A stretch of DNA of 64,000 bases from Helicoverpa zea. Taxonomy: Eukaryota; Arthropoda; Insecta; Lepidoptera; Noctuidae. Position 1 is the first letter of the stretch. Every line of letters starts with the position of its first letter. Below, in pieces: positions 25,158-36,540 of the stretch. A program made the position numbers and the translations under genes. The notes below the pieces were generated by a model that was not told the DNA's origin, made no database searches, and saw nothing but the letters and a program-made list of their open reading frames with translations. Where the stretch lies: the NCBI RefSeq assembly GCF_022581195.2, contig NC_061469.1, positions 2,480,001 through 2,544,000 on the forward strand, given 5' to 3'.

Positions 25158-26394
25158 ATAATAATAATAGTTGGTGTCTCCATTTCATTAAAGTTGTCTC
25201 AAAAGGGCTTCAGCGTGTTGGCTTCGGCCCCACGTTCGCCTCCCAAAAATCCGGGACTCTATAGTCCCGAGGTCTGGTAGAGACATACAAACAAAAATCT
25301 TTATTTTCTCTACAATTAATGTGTTAAAAAATGGGTTCAAGAAGTTAGATAAACTTTGGTATTGAGCTGCATCTGGTTAGACTGGAAACCCACCCCATAC
25401 CATAGCAGATTCTTCGCAATTTCACCCGCATAAAGCTGTAGCCAGTTTAACCTATGTTCAACGGCACCTTTAGCCTTTACGTAAGTTAATTATTAATACT
25501 ACCTACTGTGTACCTATTACAATAGTTGCACAATACAAAGAATCAGATGAAAATCTGTTGTTTTGGAAACACCTTGCCAAGTAAATTTTCTGTGTCCATC
25601 GTAGATAGATAGATAAAGCGTTTTTCAGACAAACAAAAAAACATCAATAAGAAATAAAACAAACAGTGGGTAGAAAGACAGACATACGCGCGATGCACGA
25701 CCCCCAGGAGCAAAGACCCTGTTTGAAGCCAGGGCCCCTTGGCCCTATGCAATAATTATAACTAAATAAACTACTAACTACTAATATAAATACTTATAAC
25801 TCTAATACTTGTATCCTTCACTTTCAGATGAGGTGGAGATATTGGGTAAATTGTGTTAATTAAGGATCGCTCACGAAGAAAAGTGAAATTACGAAATTGT
25901 GGAAACTTATGAAGGATAATTTAATAAAAAAAAGTATATTTCTCGTCTATTAATAAATAGTGTATTGAATTTAGAAATAAATCAATGCGGCCAGTATGGT
26001 GCTTTGAACAAATAGTCCTTATATTTATATATTTTTTCTTCATAAATATTATTGGAATGTAAGCATGTAAACTATGTAAAAAAATGTCTCATTATGGAAT
26101 TAAATTCGCCCAAGTATCATCCATCTCATTTACAGTTGCATTTTTTATTGCTTAGTATTTTCTTTTTTGTAGTATATAAACAAAATGTATTTTTATCTTA
26201 AGGTTCTATGTAAGAGATACAACATTACATAATTATAATGTTAAGGCAATGCAACAAGCCAATTTTAATGTTGCAATTGATTTCACATAATAACAATAGA
26301 TTTTAATTGGCCTCTCTAAATATATATTTATCCGCATATTGTGTTTTATTCAAAGCATTACAAAGTTTCCATTAAATACATAATAAGAAAGGTA
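25158..26394. other. Intergenic, 3' of capping protein beta
   Basis: AT-rich with several AATAAA copies and an inverted fragment of repeat R2 at 25,370-25,400. No gene. Confidence 0.5.
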
Positions 26395-26600
26395 ATGTAC
26401 ATGTGTGTGTACGCGCAATCACAAAATGAAGTCTCTTTTTCCAAGACAAGAAACCACGAACTTATTTCTTGCGCTTTCCTAGTACGAGTAGTGTATATCG
26501 CCACCAACTGCCAGACACCGAGCTGCTATTTCTCAAAACATACAAACTACCCGACCCAGAAATCGAACCCAAGGGCTTGCAACCACTAGAGGTAGGTGTT
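26395..26600 (-). mobile_element. Degraded SINE-like repeat with B-box-like sequence
   Basis: On minus, GGTTGCAAGCCCTTGGGTTC and GATTTCTGGGTCGGGTAG are followed by AGCTCGGTGTCTGGCAGTTG and GCGATATACACTACTCG, the order I know from lepidopteran SINE/RTE-tail repeats. It is diverged. Confidence 0.5.
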
Positions 26601-26873
26601 CTTAATAATACCATTTTCAGATTAAAGAGGGTATTCTTTACAGTGAACATTATTTTTCAAATCTGCTTAGCTAGCGCATGAGTAAAAGTCCACACTAAAG
26701 CGTTGTCCTATCTTAGATGAACGACAAACGGGGTAACGCCATACGATGCGAATAGATTACTTAATACAACTAATAATTGAACTGCTTCAAGCGAACGGTA
26801 AATGCCTCGCGAGTTTTCGCGCTCTGTGTGAATCGTAGACAGAGAAAACTGTCTTCAGTGTGGACACGCCTAA

Positions 26874-27308
26874 TGAGGGTTTTTGAAATTTTTTCTGCCA
26901 CCGGGTGGCGCCACGTATGCGTCTGGTCCAAACAGCTGTCAAATAGTATGGAATTGTAGGTGCCGAACTTATTGTTTATTGAAATTCTGTTATATTGGAA
27001 GTGTTATTGATTTTATTATGGACTACGGTCAGAATAAGGTTTCCGAACTAAAAATTGAGCTAAGAGAGAAGGTGCAAAAGTCACTGGTACTAAGGAAAAG
27101 CTTGTTGAAAAATTTGTTAACACAATATGATTTAGTTTTTTTTATTTACTCAACCGCAATAGTAAAACAATAATGCAGTGCTTTAATTATAAAATAAAAG
27201 AACACTAAAATCGTTCACTATTCATAGTAAAGATAAGCACTTTGACAGTTATTGGACCTGACGACTCGGTGCTGCCACCTCGTGGATTGCCATTTTAGAA
27301 AACCCTCA
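26874..27308. mobile_element. Non-autonomous TIR element just upstream of Daxx
   Basis: Ends TGAGGGTTTT... and ...AAAACCCTCA are inverted; a CTGCCACC..GTGG block follows inside each end. A short open frame (about 27,019-27,170) reads VSELKIELREKVQKSLVLRK, loosely like a SAP-type DNA-binding motif, and then degenerates. It is probably the relic of a transposon whose N-terminus had such a domain. Confidence 0.5.
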
Positions 27309-27398
27309 ATTACTAAACTGTGTATTCTCTGTGGTCTGTTGCTCTTTCTGAACGAATCAAAAACTGTCAGTGTCAGGATGACAATAACTAACTATCTG

Positions 27399-27403
27399 TC
27401 AGT
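27399..27403 (+). promoter_or_regulatory. Possible initiator (TCAGT) of Daxx
   Basis: An arthropod-type initiator pentamer TCAGT lies 89 nt upstream of the Daxx ATG, in a short stretch free of recognisable repeats. A second TCAGT is at 27,367. This is motif evidence only. The 27.3-kb repeat boundary leaves less than 190 bp of unique sequence upstream of the ATG, so the core promoter must be compact or partly repeat-derived. Confidence 0.3.
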
Positions 27404-27491
27404 CACTATCAGGTGGTGAAGGAGAAAGTCTTTGCAATTTGCATAAAAGTTTATATATCAAAACGTTTTATTAGTTTTTTCTTTCATAAAA

Positions 27492-30400
27492 ATGAATTCA
27501 GACACTGTGATAATAGAAGATGATGATATTGAAATGGTACGTGTTTATTTTAAATTAATTCTTTACTTCTTTAAACAACGTAAGTCAAAGCAAGCAACTT
27601 GTTGTAAATATTATATACCTATATGTTCACGTTTAATTTTGTAAACATACTTCGCACTTCTGATCTTGCTCATTGTCGTCAAGGACCGTAAATATTTGTA
27701 CATTGTATATACTATAGCTATATGTTTTATAACTTGTGTGAAATCCTGACTGTAGCAGTGGAGCAGCTAGAGTGTATGCGTATAACGCAAACATATAGTA
27801 TTCACTATATACCAATATCCACTGTGATTGTGAAAGGTCGCCCACAATGCCTGCACTTGGTGTGCCAAAGTTAAAAAACTATGTGTTACTAGTTAGCAGA
27901 TTCCGCTGCCACTGCAATTGCACACTAGCAATCGCAAAAATAAGCCTGCTGATTTTAGTACTTCTAAATTGTTATCATAACATGGACAAAACTCAAAGTA
28001 TCAAGTTGCCTGGAAATAATATAGGAAGACCTTGGCTAGCAGAGGGACAGCTCAGGCTAGAAAAACTAATTTCAAAAAACATGTGCATGCCTTCTGAATC
28101 CTATTTTATTTATTATCTAATTTAATCTTCTCCAAACTGCTGTTTTCATTAAACTGAGTTATTATTGAGTTTATATTACTGAGTTATGGTCATTTATTTA
28201 TTTTACAACATATTATATATATTTATAAATATTTGATTATAAAAAAAAAAATATTCGATTATAAAAGTAAAAAAAAAAAAACATTTAAAAATATAAAAAA
28301 TAGATGGCCACCGATATCGGGCACAGAGTCCAAGGTACCAGTGGTAAGGTTCCCAGACACAGAAACCTCCTCACAATACAAGCCGTATCAAGGAGTACTG
28401 CCTTCTGAATCAGTCCCTTGATCCAGCCGCCCAACGAGAGCCTCCTGAGGTGTTGGTCGAGGCTCTTGGCTATTAGACCATTGACCGTAACGACAATCGG
28501 CACAATAACAGCTGTGTCGAGATCCCACATGGCGACAATGCGTTAAGCAAAGATACTTAATTTGTTTCTCTTTCTCTTACTGAGTTATTATTATACGATG
28601 ATAAGGAATATGTTTTCTGGTGATCCCCAAACTAACACCAATACCATGCATTTCTAAATCATCAGCACATTATTTCAGGTACCCATTGTTGTTCTTGATG
28701 AAGATGATGATGACGTGGCCACTGAAAAAGCTGTTGAACCACAAACAGTGGAAACTATAGACTTGGATGATGACCAGCCGCAAGCTGCACCCACGGCAGC
28801 ATCGGAGACAGTACCGATGGACTATGCAACAGAAAAGGCCTTCGTGAGAAAGCTAAAAATTAATAGTCTAATGGATAAAATTGTACAAACATGTTTGAAT
28901 ATGAAGAATGCAGTAGGAATGCCAAGAGTAATACAGAAAACATTAATACCGTTATATAAAGATACAAGCAACGCTGTTAAAGAATCTAAAGAGTTTAAGA
29001 AATTGTTGAGAAAAACATGGAAGTTGTTGCAGAAAGACCCTAATCATAAGTTTTTACACATCAAGACATTGTGTGAAGAATTAAAATCAGGGCGAGTGAG
29101 AAGAAAAGTGCCTTTTGTAACGCTAACTAGAGAATTGCCACATAGGACATCTGGATTCGTTACAGGTTTGAAAATATTTATTTAATTCTATTATAAATGG
29201 TATTATAAATGACACTGGCTCATGTATTAATGTCCAGTACAACAATGCGTTTAGGATGCTGGTGGGGCTGCCACTTTTTTGCAGGGAATGTTCGCTGAGG
29301 CGAGGATAGATAGATTTCATCCCGAAGCGCTGTGCCTCGATTCTTCGCAGGTTGCGTTACAGCTCCCACAGCATGCTGAGCACATTCTGCACATTGTGCA
29401 TACTGCATCGGACAGCACACTTCTGCGGATGTGTCTTACATACTCCGTGGATAGTATGACGCCCGATTTCAGTGTCGTAAACGTAGATTTAATTTAGTTT
29501 TATGAGGTTATTATTAATTTATTTTATTTAGTATTATCACTACTAATATTATAAATGCAAAAGTAACTCTGTCTGTCCTTCTGTCTGTTACGCTTTCAAG
29601 TCTAAACCACTGTACTGATTTTAATAAAATTTGGTACAGAGATAGAGTTGAGCTTGAGAAACAACATACGATAGGTTTTAACCCGGACTTTTTATAACCG
29701 AACTCTACGCGGGCGAAGTCGCGGGCGGAAGCTAGTAGTTTATATTTTAAGTTATTATTATGGATCCATGGTCTGGTAAATAAAGATAATTATTATTAAT
29801 CCTATTACAGAAATTAATCCCATTAATAAATCACATACTAGATGAGGATGATGATCCTTATGTGTGATTCCTAAGTACCTACCTCATTACTAATGAATGA
29901 CTCAACATTACATACTCTTCTACTAAAGATCATAAGTATTAATGTAAAATTTCTATAATTTCAGAACTAAATAGCAGTAGTAAACCAATGAATAGTGACG
30001 AAAGTAGTAAACAAACAAATGGAGACGAAGAAGTACAATGTCTTGATATGGACGAAATTGGCGAAAGAAGATCTGAACGAATAAAAGAACAAGAAAAATG
30101 TGGTGCAGCAAACAGAAAACTAACTGCATATTCACAAGCTGTCAAATCATACCAACAACGCAAAAGATTTGCTAAAAAATTAAATGATATTCATTTGGTC
30201 AATGCAGCAAAATTAAACAAGCTAAACAAACAATGTGTTACAGCAATGAGTAAAAAGTTAAATGGTGCTAAAACAGACAAACCACATAGTTTAGACATTA
30301 GATACGAAAAGACTGATATTATTATTTTAGATAATTCTGACAATGAGCTTGAGGACAGTCAGACAAGTAATGAAAATCAAAATGTAAATATAATTTTAGA

Positions 30401-32930
30401 TGATTCTTGTAAAGAACATACATTATCAAATGAAGCAATGAACAGTGTTACTGCAGACACTGAAAATAACGTTGGCCTTAATGAAGATTCAAATAAAGAA
30501 AATGATCAATCAGAAAATAATATAACTAGACCCTCTAACGAAGATATAGATGTAGAACTTTTAATTCCCAAAAACCATATTGATGTCAGAATTGATAATG
30601 TAGATCCATATAATTATAATGAAGAAAGGATAAAAGCAATTGAAAAAGATATTGCGTTTTATAAAAAAAGAATAGAAGAGTTAGAAGAGGAAGAGGTAAC
30701 AACGGACAATGGATTCTCATCTCCATACATTCTATGTGCAAAGTAAGTATGTGACACTTATTTAACGACGTCAAAAATCATCAAATGACCCCTCCAGCTG
30801 TGGGTTAGCAGCGGTGAGGGAGTGTCAGACTCTTACAGACTAAAAACCGTCGTGTTCCGTCGTAGGCCTTTTATGTACCAGGGCCGCGGTAACTCTTTCG
30901 AACAATCCCGCAGCCCCGGCAGGCCTTGGCCCTAGGCACTGCTGGGAAGTATGCGGCACCCACTTGTATGTCATGTAAAAAAGAATATTAAAATTTTCAG
31001 ATTCAAAAGCAAAATTGTTGAATGCTACAAGAAGATATGTGAACTTAATGGAGACAGCGATATAATAGTAAAAAGGTGCGAAATTCGATTACAAGTAGCC
31101 AATGGCCATCCATCAGGTCCTGCAAAGAGGCTGGAAGAGCATTTGAATGATAGCATAGACAACACAGGTGCTGTCGCATTCCCTGATTTCTCAGATGTGG
31201 TTAAATGTGTTATAGAAGCAAATAAAGAAGATTGTTTAGGTTGGAACAGGCAACAGGTGATCCGAGAAGGTTGGTTTTGGCAATTTAATTAAATGGATGT
31301 AGTACAGTTGACTGCACATCAGTGGTAACTGTCATGCACCTTAACTCAATAGTAATAAGTACGATTTTCCTATAAAACTGTTACCACTGACCTGAAGTTG
31401 ACTGTACATAACTATTTAAACAAGTTTTTTTATATTAATAGTTCCCAACAGACATTAAAGTAGTTTCTTTCTAGTAGGTATAACATGAATGAAATATTGT
31501 AATTTATGTTTTGCAGCGTCAGCGTTATTCCGCCAATGCGGACAGGCGTTGCGTAAGCGCCGACAGAAGCGAGAATACAGAGATCTTCTATGTCTAGTAC
31601 CCGATAAGCAAGACCCTGATGACCCTGCGGAAAATAATCCAGAACTTTTGGCTAAATTAGAAGAAAACAAGCTCATTGCTAAAATAAAAGAAGAAGAAAT
31701 CTTAGAAAGGTATTGTATATCGTTATTCCTGCCATTCGGTTTTTTTTTAAATGACAAGTGTTTCTAGTATAAAAATAATTTACGATACTTCTTTATTTGC
31801 GGATGACAAGTTTTTCTGGACTCTAAAATCGTTCTAAGCAGATTACTTTGACTGTTCTTCTGAATGCAGTCGAGATTCTAGTGCCTCTTAGTCATTTGAA
31901 AAGACATGCGGTCGAATTGGGAACCTCCTTATTTTAAGTCGGTTAAGAAATTACGCATTTTTTTCTACATTAGCCACTGAGTTTCTTTTACTGTCTTAAA
32001 TCTGTTAGCTTATTTTTATCGTGGTGATACAATAAGGTAATTATTATTTACAGATATGTTAAAATGGAGAATCAGATGTATGCACCAGGTGCTGGAAGCA
32101 ATGGAAGCAATGGAGAAGCCAGTACGATGGAGTTTGAGTCAGACAGAGAATCTAGCGATTCAGAAAGTGGCTCTGAGGATGACACCATAGCACCAGAAGA
32201 TGTAGCTCCGGACATAAGTCATGACCAATTTGAAATAGAAGGAAGAAGAAGTGAAATAGAACAGCGTCCGAAAACTGTTAGCTTTGAGTGTTTAGTATTA
32301 AATAATAATCTTATTTTAACTCCGAATGCGATTAGTAATCAAGTTAATACTGCAGGTGTATCAAATAATCATAATGTTAGTGTAAATGCTAATCCGTCCT
32401 CATTTAATCCTTTACTAACGCAGTTATTGGATACTCCATTTGTAACACCATCATCTGCATTATTAGAAACAACAGGAAAACAAAATATCACACGAGAGAG
32501 TTCAAGTGTTAAAGAAAACCAGGCCAAAGTTCCAATAGTCGTTCTCGAAAGACATATAGGTAAACATATAAACACAGAGGAAATTATTGATAATAATAAT
32601 TTAGATACGGTAACAACAATAAATGACTCAAATTTAATTAATAGAATAAAAATTGAAGACCCTGATGATCCAAATATTGAGTCTAGTGATATAAATGAGA
32701 ATCATAATTGTATTAATTCCAATTATACGTCAATTAGCAATAGAATACAATTCTGCGATGAAGAAAGAAAAGAGGATGATGTCAAAGTTAAAAAAGAGCC
32801 TGAACCAGTAGATGTTCAAAGTATGTTAGACGAGTTAGGAGATGGTTTCGTGTGCACTGTATTCGATTTTGAAGACCCATTCCTAGTCATAGAAATATCA
32901 TCAGATGAATTTTCAGAGGATGAGACGTAA
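27492..32930 (+). CDS. Daxx: Daxx-like H3.3 histone chaperone / SUMO-binding protein (complete, 6 exons)
   Basis: This is the homologue of DAXX (Drosophila Daxx-like protein), a nuclear chaperone that deposits histone H3.3 with ATRX and binds SUMO. Exons: 27,492-27,536; 28,679-29,165; 29,965-30,742; 31,001-31,269; 31,517-31,709; 32,054-32,930. All join in phase to 2,649 nt, 882 residues. An N-terminal helical bundle spans about residues 67-155 (KAFVRKLKINSLMDKIV onward). An acidic/Asn-rich linker with a short coiled coil follows (about 397-421). The histone-binding domain spans about 438-600, recognisable from FKSKIVECYKKICEL, FPDFSDVVKCVIEAN, LGWNRQQ and NPELLAKLEENK. SUMO-interacting-type hydrophobic/acidic motifs occur at residues 6-12 (VIIEDDD), 17-27, 296-305, 318-325 and at the C-terminus (LVIEISSDE, 868-876). 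Sumoylation-consensus lysines are in IKIE (K790) and VKKE (K837). The long exon-6 tail is low-complexity and lineage-variable. Domain order gives high confidence; direct function is inferred from the family. Confidence 0.9.
28300..28530 (-). pseudogene. Retrotransposon ORF C-terminal fragment in Daxx intron 1
   Basis: The minus-strand frame reads IVPIVVTVNGLIAKSLDQHL, then GGWIKGLIQKAVLLDTACIV. This resembles the region after the reverse-transcriptase domain of some non-LTR elements. Both ends are truncated. A poly-A/T-rich stretch adjoins at 28,230-28,300. Confidence 0.55.
29225..29500 (-). repeat. Probable retroelement 3' fragment in Daxx intron 2
   Basis: GC-richer than its surroundings, with CTGCGAAGAATCGAGGCACA and GCAGCCCCACCAGCATCC on minus. 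The minus-strand frame ends at a stop just past HPKRIVVLDINT. It looks like a LINE tail, but no family is assigned. Confidence 0.35.
29540..29737 (+). repeat. CTAGT-terminated repeat (Helitron-like) in Daxx intron 2
   Basis: CTACTAATATTATAAATGC ... AACTCTGTCTGTCCTTCTG ... CGGGCGAAGTCGCGGGCGG AAGCTAGTAG, all in family order. It is 230 bp upstream of exon 3 and leaves the acceptor intact. Confidence 0.7.
30766..30925 (+). repeat. Dispersed repeat family R1, copy 2 (Daxx intron 3)
   Basis: ATCATCAAATGACCCCTCC, GTTAGCAGCGGTGAGGGAGT, ACCGTCGTGTTCCGTCGTAG and CGGTAACTCTTTCGAACAAT appear in the same order as in the copy at 6,055-6,245. It lies between Daxx exons 3 and 4 and does not touch the splice sites. 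Confidence 0.85.
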
Positions 32931-32934
32931 TAAA
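32929..32934 (+). promoter_or_regulatory. Poly(A) signal overlapping the Daxx stop codon
   Basis: The sequence ACG TAA TAAAATG contains AATAAA whose first two bases are the last two of the TAA stop. The GT/T-rich run that follows (TTCTTATTATTTTTGTC) is a plausible downstream element. A dispersed repeat starts about 30 bases further on. If used, the 3'UTR would be only about 20-25 nt. Confidence 0.5.
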
Positions 32935-32959
32935 ATGTTCTTATTATTTTTGTCTTTTA

Positions 32960-33018
32960 ATCTCCTAAGACCCAACTGCAACTCGATGCAATTTGTAAAT
33001 TGAACCTTGTTGCTGTCG
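32960..33018 (+). repeat. ~58-bp dispersed repeat just after Daxx
   Basis: CTCCTAAGACCCAACTGCAAC, TCGATGCAATTTGTAAATTG, AACCTTGTTGCTGTCGGG. A near-identical copy is at 38,699-38,757 and a truncated one at 38,244-38,272. It begins about 30 bp after the Daxx stop. Confidence 0.75.
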
Positions 33019-33286
33019 GGCCCCCGGCGTAGTTTGTGGTTCCTGGCTACTTTATGAAACTCTCTTGGGGCCCGATTCTCCTAAGTTAATAATGTCAAAA
33101 TCGAATAGAAATCGAATCGCAATATGATCGCAATAGCAGTTTTAACCATATCGGGCATTCTGCTACTAAATTAGACCAATCGTATTCGATTGACATTTGA
33201 TTGGTGTGCGATTGGTCTGCTATTTTGGTGATTTTGGTCTATGCGGTAGTTTGCTGTACAATCATTTTGCAATCGTAAATCTAATC

Positions 33287-36054
33287 GTGTGCGTTCGCGC
33301 AGCGGAATGTTGTTGAATTTAAAGATTTTAATTATGCAGATAATTAGTGTAAGACGTCCTATAATTGTGTATGGTAAATAAAAATTTGTGTATGCAGCCA
33401 TTGTGGAGAAATTCACCAAAAACAGATTCCGCTGGGCGAACGTTGGCGAACGTTGTCCTGGCGGAACTTTTTTTAATCCATAGACTTTAGAAGAAAAGAG
33501 ATGTGTCCGAAAATTAGTGTGTATTTGTGTATAATTGATTATGTATGAATGAAATCAGTGCATGCATAAACTTCGGAGAAATTCAAGTTTCCGCTACGCG
33601 ATCGTTTGGCCATTAGCTAGTTTTCATATAAAGCGCTTACATAGAGAGCTGTAGATTTTTACATACGTTGTTTTGAATTTGTTTATATTTGTTTAAAAAA
33701 CAGATTTAGAAAAAGTCGTAGGGTTTAAAAGAGAAAAATATAAACGTAAAATACACTTGTTAGGTCTTAGTTCTTAAAGTATGCAGTTTGGGGTCTAGAT
33801 TTTCACGTTTACACAAACCTTGTAAGTGTCTCCAACATGTTGCCAAGTATCAATGATGTTCCGTTAGTAATTAAAAAGTTATAGGATATTTTACCATGAA
33901 TAGATCACTGTTTACAAAGCAGTCGAATATCACGACGTTCTAAAGGAATTGCATGGTAAAATGTATGCCAATAATTAGTTTAATCATTCAACTATTCACT
34001 TGCAAAATTTCATGTCATTAAATTCAGTAATTAAAGAAAGACAATTATAATACTGACGGAGCATCGAAACCCTACATAATCCGACCAAGTTCGGATAGCT
34101 ACAAAAAAGCGGCCGCGCCATATGTCTAAGCAACGTTCTTAACTTGGTAGGTTAGTATTTATTAATATGGTATAGTTGCGTACACAAGCGTTAGGAAAAA
34201 ATAAAACAATTGTATTTCTTGATTGAAAAATATTTTTTTAATAATAATGCCACTATCTACGATAAAAATAAATCTTCAATTAACAAGTACTTCTCTATTT
34301 AAATATCCGTGTAAAAAAATATTTTTATTATTATTACTTACATAAATTACTTAACTACGTGATTAAAAATAACGTTAATAAACGTTACGTATTTTAACTA
34401 AAATGTCGTAGATAGTGGCGTTATTATTAAAAAAATATTTTTCATTCAAGAAATGCAATTGTTTTATTTTTTCCTAACGCTTGTGTACGCAACTGTACCA
34501 TATTAATAAATATACTAACCTTCCAAGTTAAGAACGTTTCTTAGACATATGGCACGGCCGCTTTTTTGTAGCTATCCGAACTTGGTCGGATTATGTAGGT
34601 TTTCGATGCTCCGTCAGTATTATAATTGTCTTTCTTTAATTACTGAATTTAATGACATGAAATTTTGCAAGTGAATAGTTGAATGATTAAACTAATTATT
34701 GGCATACATTTTACCATGCAATTCCTTTAGAACGTCGTGATATTCGACTGCTTTGTAAACAGTGATCTATTCATGGTAAAATATCCTATAACTTTTTAAT
34801 TACTAACGGAACATCATTGATACTTGGCAACATGTTGGAGACACTTACAAGGTTTGTGTAAACGTGAAAATCTAGACCCCAAACTGCATACTTTAAGAAC
34901 TAAGACCTAACAAGTGTATTTTACGTTTATATTTTTCTCTTTTAAACCCTACGACTTTTTCTAAATCTGTTTTTTAAACAAATATAAACAAATTCAAAAC
35001 AACGTATGTAAAAATCTACAGCTCTCTATGTAAGCGCTTTATATGAAAACTAGCTAATGGCCAAACGATCGCGTAGCGGAAACTTGAATTTCTCCGAAGT
35101 TTATGCATGCACTGATTTCATTCATACATAATCAATTATACACAAATACACACTAATTTTCGGACACATCTCTTTTCTTCTAAAGTCTATGGATTAAAAA
35201 AAGTTCCGCCAGGACAACGTTCGCCAACGTTCGCCCAGCGGAATCTGTTTTTGGTGAATTTCTCCACAATGGCTGCATACACAAATTTTTATTTACCATA
35301 CACAATTATAGGACGTCTTACACTAATTACACTGGTCAACAAATTATTATTATTTTTTTGGTGCAAAGGTGAAATATATCATTTCTTATAGATAATTTGA
35401 TACGTAATCGAAGTCCAGAACATAAAGTTGCACTTGCACGTAGGGATTTAGAGATATACCCCTCCCAAAGTACCAAAAACGCGTTTTTTTTTATGATATT
35501 TGATGTAATTTTTTGGGGACAGCAGAATTTTCTAGTAATTTCTAACTAAAGCATTATATAGTACTACTTTCCCCGCATTAACCCCATTTTAGTATATATT
35601 TTTGCAAGTTTTCTTTCTCAATATATACCATTTTAAATATAAAGTGGAGTTTTTTCATACTAACAGGCCAAATAAAATATAGGGAAGATCGAACTATCGT
35701 AGCTGTATACATATTTCATGAAAATTTAAACTCTTAGCGTTCGAAATAAAAATGAATTTCAATCGGGAAGAGTAGTACTATATAATGCTATAGATAGAAA
35801 CTAAAAAACAATTTTGCTGTCCTTCAAAAAAATCGTCAAATATCGTTAAAAAACGCGTTTTTGGTACTTTAGGAGGGGTATATCTCTAAATCCCTACGTG
35901 CAAGTGCAACTTTATGTTCTGGACTTCGATTACGTATCAAATTATCTATAAGAAATGATATATTTCACCCTTGCACCAAAAATGCTGTTGACCAGTGTTA
36001 TCTGCATAATTAAAATCTTTAAATTCAACAACATTCCGCTGCGCGAACGCACAC
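33287..36054. mobile_element. Large foldback element with ~976-bp inverted arms
   Basis: Arms 33,287-34,262 and 34,408-36,054 are inverted copies. The right arm is interrupted by the nested element at 35,330. The loop is about 145 bp. Ends are GTGTGCGTTCGCGCAGCGG and its complement. Exact 9-bp duplications AATCTAATC flank it (33,278-33,286 and 36,055-36,063). Without the nested insert it is about 2.1 kb. No transposase frame is present. The superfamily is open: a 9-bp duplication with long arms would suit a Mutator-like element. Confidence 0.9.
35330..35997. mobile_element. Nested 668-bp inverted-repeat MITE in foldback right arm
   Basis: It begins CACTGGTCAACA and ends with the complement. 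Inverted arms of about 240 bp (to roughly 35,575 and from 35,755) are more than 90 percent alike by eye. TTA duplicates flank it (35,327-35,329 and 35,998-36,000). The other foldback arm holds the uninterrupted target, proving insertion with a 3-bp duplication. No coding capacity. A TTA target would fit PIF/Harbinger, though the CACTG end does not specifically say so. Confidence 0.9.
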
Positions 36055-36063
36055 AATCTAATC

Positions 36064-36540
36064 CGCGAGCATAGCGAGCGCGAAATTTTTGAGTTATGGA
36101 ACACAAAAGTACCTACCCAAAATTTTTTGAAAAAAGCACTGTACAGTGAACAAGCCGCGAGCGCGAAATTTTTGATTTTTGGGACGCAAAAAGATATGTA
36201 AAGAAATTAGAGAAGAGTAATGTAAAGAGTAAGGCGCGAGCGCAGCGAGCGCGAAATTTTTGATTTTTGGGACGCAAAAACATATGTAAAGAAATTAGAG
36301 AAGAGTACTGTAAAGAGTAAGGCGCGAGCGCAGCGAGCGCGAAATTTTCGAGTTTTGGAACACAAAAGTACCCATATATGTTTGAAAAAAGCTTATACAG
36401 TGAAGAAGCCGCGAGCGCGAAATTTTTGAGTTTTGGAACACAAAAGTACTCAAACAAGTTTGAAAAAAAAAACACCGGAAAATGAAGCAGCTGCGAGCGC
36501 AGCGAGCTCAAAATTGTTTGAGATGTGGGACACAAAAGTC
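36064..36540. repeat. Tandem array of ~75-90-bp GCGAGCG units
   Basis: About six diverged units start near 36,064, 36,157, 36,232, 36,321, 36,408 and 36,490. Each opens with a palindromic GC-rich head (GCGAGCGCAGCGAGCGCG) followed by AAATTTTTGA and an AT-rich body with GGGACGCAAAA or GGAACACAAAAG. The minus-strand open frame through it (repeating FALAA... blocks) is a by-product. Diffuse relatives (AGCGAGCG) continue to about 36,775. Confidence 0.85.

Noticed and set aside
26500..26600. tRNA gene suspected from a GGTTCGA-type B box
   Set aside because: No A box at the right distance and no cloverleaf; fits a SINE relic better.
31966..32053. Possible extra Daxx exon before exon 6
   Set aside because: Exon 5 and exon 6 join perfectly in phase (AG plus A gives Arg, then YVKMEN), and the intervening sequence is AT-rich with stops.
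36113..36535. 140-codon minus-strand frame with repeating FCVPK/NFALAA blocks
   Set aside because: It is the translation of the ~80-bp tandem array; periodicity follows the DNA repeat, and no start, splice or domain evidence supports a protein.
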